The position numbers and the translations under genes are program-made. Below, piece by piece: positions 59,830-64,000 of a DNA stretch of 64,000 nucleotides. The notes under the pieces were generated by a model. That model made no database searches and had not been told where the DNA came from. It saw only the letters and a list, made by a program, of their open reading frames with translations. The first letter of the stretch is position 1. Each line of letters begins with the position of its first letter. The stretch is taken from positions 4,588,001 to 4,652,000 of the forward strand of contig JAGPXD010000002.1 in the NCBI GenBank assembly GCA_020746995.1, in the 5' to 3' direction. Source of the DNA: Plectosphaerella cucumerina (lineage: Eukaryota > Ascomycota > Sordariomycetes > Glomerellales > Plectosphaerellaceae).

Positions 59830-60811
59830 TTACTGGCAGTGCAGAGAGCCATCGGCGTGGGTGTGGCAGTGCTCGTGGTCATCGGTGCTGGTGGCGCTTG
59901 CGGCAGCGGCAGCGGTCGTGGCGGCGGCGGTCTCCGTGGCGGTGGCCGTCGCGGTGGTCTCGGCCTCGGCCTCGGGCTCAGGGACCTTGCCGGGGCAGCC
60001 GACGCCGGGAGCGGCAATGTCGTAGGCCCAGGCGTCGATGGCGAAGTACTGGAGGGCGTCGCTGTCGATGACGGACTTGGAGGGGTCGCTGACGGCGAGC
60101 TCGAGGACGTCGGCGTAGGTCTCGGCGTAGTGCTCGACCTGGCCGTCGGAGATGTGGGGGACGTGGAAGACGCGGTGAAGCAGGTCGGTGGCCCAGTAGG
60201 TGTTCAGGCGCGACTCGGCAACGGTGTAGCCCTGGTTGCAGACGGCGCTCAGGGGGCGACGGATCTCGTAGGAGAGGTCGCAGATGACCGTCTCTTGGGT
60301 GGCGTTGTTGCCGCGCCAGTGACCGGCCCAGCCTGTGAGGTGTCAGCGGTGCTTTCAGGGAAGGCTGGAGGGCAGGAAGAAACTCACCATCCTGGGTCGC
60401 GCAGTTGCGGTCAGGGTCGTCGCAGCGGAAAAGCATGGGGCCCTTGTCGGAGGAGACGACGCGCGAGTACCAGCCGATGGGGCCAGCAACAGAGGCATTG
60501 CCAAAGTACTTGCGGACGAGCTCGGACTCGGAGCCCCAGCGGAGCAGGTGGTCACGGGCGTGGGCGGCGAGCTGGACCGTCTCCTTCAGGCCGGCCTCGA
60601 GCTGGTTGCGGAGGGTGGCGTTGCAGGAGGGGTGGATGGGGAAGTCGGCCTTCCAGCCCTCGGCCCAGTTGTAGGCGGTGCCGGTCGGGACCTCGGGGTG
60701 GGTATCGACCGTCACGGAGACGGGGGCGTCGGTGGCGGCGCGGGGCACGACCGGCGAGGCGGCGGCCAGGGGCAGGAGCAGCAGGGCTGCGGCGGGCAGG
60801 TTGGCGAACAT
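59830..60811 (-). CDS. Secreted HRXXH zinc-scavenging protein (Pra1/Asp f 2 family)
   Basis: Two exons on the minus strand (60811-60388, 60332-59830) with a 55-bp intron (GTGAGT...ACAG) give 308 aa. A signal peptide is clear (MFANLPAAALLLLPLAAAS, cleavage near 19-20). The mature domain carries N-glycosylation sites (NAT, NAS), four or more Cys and the HRXXH signature HRVFH at 194-198 in LLHRVFHVPH. After GCPGKVPEPE there is an Ala/Thr/Glu linker, then the tail DDHEHCHTHADGSLHCQ. The His/Cys-rich tail is typical of fungal Pra1 and Asp f 2, secreted zinc-binding proteins that capture Zn2+ and hand it to a plasma-membrane importer. Despite the peptidase-like motif, protease activity is not established for the family. 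In some fungi the gene is divergent from a ZIP transporter gene; no such gene is seen in the 2.1 kb upstream here. Confidence 0.92.
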
Positions 60812-62964
60812 GTTGGCTGCGTTGGGGGGGAGGGGGGGGAGCTTTTGTGGTCTGGCTGGTCTTTGCCTAAAGGTGTTGTGTCTGAGAGGACGAGGCGAGA
60901 CGAGGAGTATGGGGATTATCACCACGAGAGGAAGGCTGCTTGGGGCTCTGGAAACCTGAGGGGGGAGAGGGAAGTTGCAGGAAGGCTGGCGAGGCTGGAC
61001 CTTTTTATACCTGGCGAACGGCTTCCTTCCTTTCTCATGGTCTCCTGGCGCAAGTGAATCCTTACATCGGAGACCCTACCCACGTCCAGCTCGCCTCGCC
61101 ACCCCCACCGGGAAAAAAAGATTGCGTCCAGCTCATCATGGAGAGGGGGAGGGGCCCGATGGCCAGTGATTCGATATTTTGACCCGAAGAGGGAGGCGAT
61201 GACGGCCTACGACCCCTCTTCCGACCATCTCGCTCGATCCTGAGTGGTCAATGGCGCGGTTGCCGGTGTTGGCCTCGGGAGAAAACGAGCCTGGCAAGCA
61301 ACAGCAAGGGCGATGCCAAGACCTGGACATGCGATACCTTGATGGTTCGCCCAGGCCAGGCAAGCCAGCCTCTGCATCGCGCGAGGCCGCTGGACAAACA
61401 GGCGCAGGAGCCGCGGCGCTAGCAGACGGCGCTGGACAGACCTTGCCTTGCTTTGCAGGCAGGCCGGCGGCGAAGGAGGCGATCAGCCGTGAAGGTCAAG
61501 ACTATCCCGGGATTCATGGCAGCGATGATTCGCCGGTGGCGGCGTTGGCTGGACGTTCGGGCGGGGCGGGCGCCGGCCATCCAGGTACTCAACCCAACGG
61601 CCCCGCTCCGAGGGCTCGGGACCGGGGGGGCAAGGCGGCCATCAGGGTCCTCGCGGGAGGGAAATCCCTCGCAGGTCTGACTTTTGATTTTCTTTTCTTT
61701 GCCGCTTCCCTGCCCGCGTGACGGATGCATGTGAGATGAGCATCTCCGAGAGAAGAGGTTGGGGGGGAGCGTCATGACGACCCGGGCGGATGGCTCGGTG
61801 GCGTGTTCCCGATGCGCGGCGGAACGTGGCAGAGGCATGGTGATGGGACTTTGATGTCGTTGGCCGAGTCAGGGTTTTGAAGGTGCCCATGCTTGTTTGT
61901 AAGCTTAAATGGGCTGGCTGGCTACTGCTGCTCCCCCACGACTCGGGATGTCATGACATGCTGGCTGTGGGTGAGCCGGGCAGAAGCCAGTGCTGTTGGC
62001 GCGGCGGGGCCTGTGGGGGGATTTTGGGTCGGTTGTCGTTGGTAGCATCACATGGCGGTGAAGTCGGTCTGGGTTTTGGTCGAGGCAGGCTGCTATGTGC
62101 TAGGATAAAGGCTGACGGGAATGGTGAAGGTCAAGAGGCGGGCTCACACTCTGTTGTTCACGTGGTGTGGCCGACTTGAAGAAGTCCAGATCCCTGGATA
62201 CAAAGCTCCTCGAGGACAACCTTCCCTCGCCAAGTCAGGCGCCGATGGGGGCCTAACCGGCCGGCGCCACTCCGCTCATCGGCCCCGACACCGAGTGGGT
62301 CTCCGGTCCGATTCCCCTCACATCTTCCGTACCACCTCCGGCCTCTCCCCCGAACCCGACAACCCTCCCCCGACCTCCCGCTGACAATCCACCTCGTCAT
62401 GCTGAGCCGGCGAATCCTCCCATCTTCCATTGGCTACCCTCCCGTTTCCCGTCCCCCCCGGTCGCGCATCCGCTGCCGAACCATCCGAGCGCCTGATGGG
62501 ACCCAAACGACCCCGCGACCGGGAGCGTTTCAACACGACTTGCCAACAACGTCTTTCCCGCCCGTTGAAGGGCCAGTGCATGCCGACGTTGCCGGGAACA
62601 TCCCACCGCCATCGCCCTTCGCACTCGGATTGCCTGGCCCGCGCGACTCGCCCGCCATGCCAGCCAGCCGTATCACATCCTCAACAGCAATGAGACGGAT
62701 GCGCCTCCTGCTTTATCCTCTTGAACGACCGTGCCCTAGCTCATCCGTGTTCTTCAAGACCAGCCGACGCCCGCAACAACTTAATTCTTCGTCTGGCCAT
62801 ATTTTCGTCTCACGTTCATTCCTGCTTCCCGTCCCTTACCCACGAGTCGACACGAACCATTCATTACCTACTCTCCTTGTAATCCTCTTCTGGCAAGAGT
62901 CACGACGAACCTTCTCTTCAACATCAACACCAAAGCACCTCACTCTAACCACCAAACCTTCACG
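60812..62964. promoter_or_regulatory. Divergent intergenic region between the zincophore and LPMO-like genes
   Basis: 2.15 kb shared by two divergent secreted-protein genes. Two CAAGGT hexamers (read as ACCTTG at 61336-61341 and 61440-61445) resemble the core reported for zinc-responsive regulator sites in Aspergillus, but a 6-mer is expected about once in this length by chance. Pyrimidine-rich leader precedes the LPMO-like start. No gene supported. Confidence 0.4.
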
Positions 62965-63570
62965 ATGCTCGCCTCCCTCGGCCTCACAGCGGCATTCTTC
63001 GCCGCCGCCGTCTCTGCTCACGGCAATGTCGTCACACCTGAACCTCGTCAGCCCGGTCCTGCCATGGTCGCCGCCTGCGGACAAGCAAATGTCAATGCTG
63101 TCCTCGCCGACCCCAGCATCCCGCTCGAGAACTTTCAAAACACCCCGGCAACATGTAAGCTCCCGTCCTCTACACCAGCACAAGCCAGATACTGACACCA
63201 CCCAGGCAAGCTCGATCTCTGCCGCGGCGCCACCTTTGAAGACAACACCGCCCGCGTCCAGACCTTCACCGCCGGCCAGCAGGTTCCCATCACCGTCGAC
63301 CTGCCCATTCCCCACGAGGGCCCCTGCAACGTCTCCATCGTCGACACCCGCACCAACTCAGTTCTCGGCGCACCCCTGATCGAGTTCGCGACATACGCCG
63401 ATGAGAACCTCGCCCAGCTGCCTGCCAACAACACTGCCTTCTCCGTCACCATCCCGCAGATGCAGGCCGGCCAGTGCGTTCAGCCGGGCGCCTGCACCAT
63501 GCAGTGGTTCTGGTTCGGCACAAACGCCCAGCAGACATACGAGAGCTGCATCGACTTTGTCATGGCGTAG
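62965..63570 (+). CDS. Small secreted LPMO-like / chitin-binding type-4 protein
   Basis: Two exons, 62965-63154 and 63206-63570, with a 51-bp intron (GTAAGC...CCAG) that rebuilds a Cys codon, give 184 aa. Signal peptide MLASLGLTAAFFAAAVSA is followed directly by HGNVVTPEPRQPG, so the mature protein would start with His19, as needed for a copper histidine brace. A second candidate ligand is His100 in PIPHEGPCNVS. The fold elements AACGQANVNAV, DLCRGATFEDN, QCVQPGACTMQWFWFG and the ending QTYESCIDF match small fungal proteins labelled chitin-binding type-4 or LPMO-like. Several Cys suggest two to four disulfides. No GPI signal or binding module is present. Cleavage of polysaccharide versus copper binding only cannot be decided from sequence. 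Confidence 0.8.
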
Positions 63571-63717
63571 TCGCCAGTGATACGGCTTGCTTTCTTGTTG
63601 TTGTTGCGATGCACGTAGATGATTCCCGATATAATATTATATGTTTTATGATTCCCATGATCGCATGCAAGGTGAGTGCCAAGAATCAGCTCCACATTTG
63701 GGTGCCTCGAACCCCTT

Positions 63718-64000
63718 TCAGGGCTTGATCGCCGCGGCGAGCTTGAGTCCAAACGCGGAAAACTCCTTGATGAAGCCCAGCCGCACCTCGGGCGGCGGGT
63801 CCGTCGTCCGCCGCCACGTCTCCAACGTCTCGCTGACCTTGTCCAGCTCCTCCCAGACCTGGACAAACCGATTGGATGTGACACTGCCAAGCAGCGCAAA
63901 CGCGCGCTTCATGGCGTCTGGGTCGGCGATGAGCGTCGCCCCGTCGTCCGGGATGAAACCCACGATGTCGCCCTTATTCTGGTTGGCCGTCTTGACCGAG
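63718..64000 (-). CDS. C-terminal end of an unrecognised gene, cut by the right edge
   Basis: An open minus frame enters from the right edge and ends at a TGA at 63720-63718, giving the last 93 residues. It reads SVKTANQNKGDIVGFIPDDGATLIADP and ends GLKLAAAIKP. Codon bias is typical of the window, and helical amphipathic stretches are visible (AMKRAFALLGSVTSNRFVQVWEELDKV). No domain recognised; the start and any introns lie outside. It is convergent with the LPMO-like gene 147 bp away. Confidence 0.55.
   Translation of the reverse strand, partial: SVKTANQNKGDIVGFIPDDGATLIADPDAMKRAFALLGSVTSNRFVQVWEELDKVSETLETWRRTTDPPPEVRLGFIKEFSAFGLKLAAAIKP

Noticed and set aside
61336..61445. Two CAAGGT hexamers as zinc-responsive sites
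   Set aside because: Suggestive given the zincophore gene, but two hits in 2.1 kb is close to expectation, so not called as a regulatory feature on its own.
63700..63720. Possible B-box of a minus-strand tRNA (GGTTCGAGGC)
   Set aside because: The invariant CC at the end of the box is missing, and no cloverleaf could be drawn.

Overview
The window is GC-rich nuclear DNA from a filamentous ascomycete (Pezizomycotina, most likely a Sordariomycete). The evidence is short introns (about 50-90 bp) with GTRNGT donors, CTRAC-like branch points and YAG acceptors, a strong G/C bias at third codon positions, fungus-only families (2EXR, Zn2Cys6, HRXXH zincophore, CorA-like) and single-copy fungal housekeeping genes. 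I found no transposon, virus, CRISPR array, rRNA or convincing tRNA. Genus and species cannot be read from the sequence. Exon boundaries below come from reading splice sites and checking phase by hand; no transcript data were available.

Left part (1-24 kb) is gene-dense housekeeping DNA. It holds the mitoribosomal GTP-binding protein mS29/Rsm23 (minus, cut by the left edge) divergent from RRS1; a RhoGAP protein (minus); Rab geranylgeranyl transferase beta subunit BET2; a nuclear-type zinc-finger protein with a triple ACGCGT cluster upstream; MSH3 with an N-terminal PCNA box; COX17 with two short introns; a 148-aa coiled-coil protein; the G-patch protein PXR1; and a thioredoxin-PITH protein of the TXNL1 family.

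Middle part (24-38.5 kb) looks more accessory. It contains a BTB-like protein with a long disordered N-terminus (minus), two tandem divergent 2EXR-domain genes, a 1077-aa protein with a C-terminal CorA-type membrane module and GMN motif, and a small proline-repeat protein whose first coding exon appears to be only four bases long.

Right part (38.5-64 kb) has large spacers. A 5.9-kb gene-poor stretch precedes BEM3 (PX-PH-RhoGAP). A poly-Q Zn2Cys6 transcription factor follows, then a disordered protein carrying six perfect RRxS-hydrophobic sites and another 4.8-kb spacer. Next come a Pra1/Asp f 2 type secreted zinc scavenger (HRXXH motif plus His/Cys tail), a small secreted LPMO-like/chitin-binding type-4 protein with a mature N-terminal histidine, and the 3' end of an unrecognised gene cut by the right edge.

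Themes that recur: cell polarity (two unrelated RhoGAPs, a Rab prenyltransferase subunit), ribosome production (mS29, RRS1, PXR1) and metal handling (COX17, CorA-like, zincophore, LPMO-like). No single gene cluster or operon-like system is evident. The strongest leads are the six-site PKA-like array, the 4-nt coding exon, the triple MCB cluster, the zincophore and LPMO-like neighbours, and the BTB/2EXR/CorA-like block.
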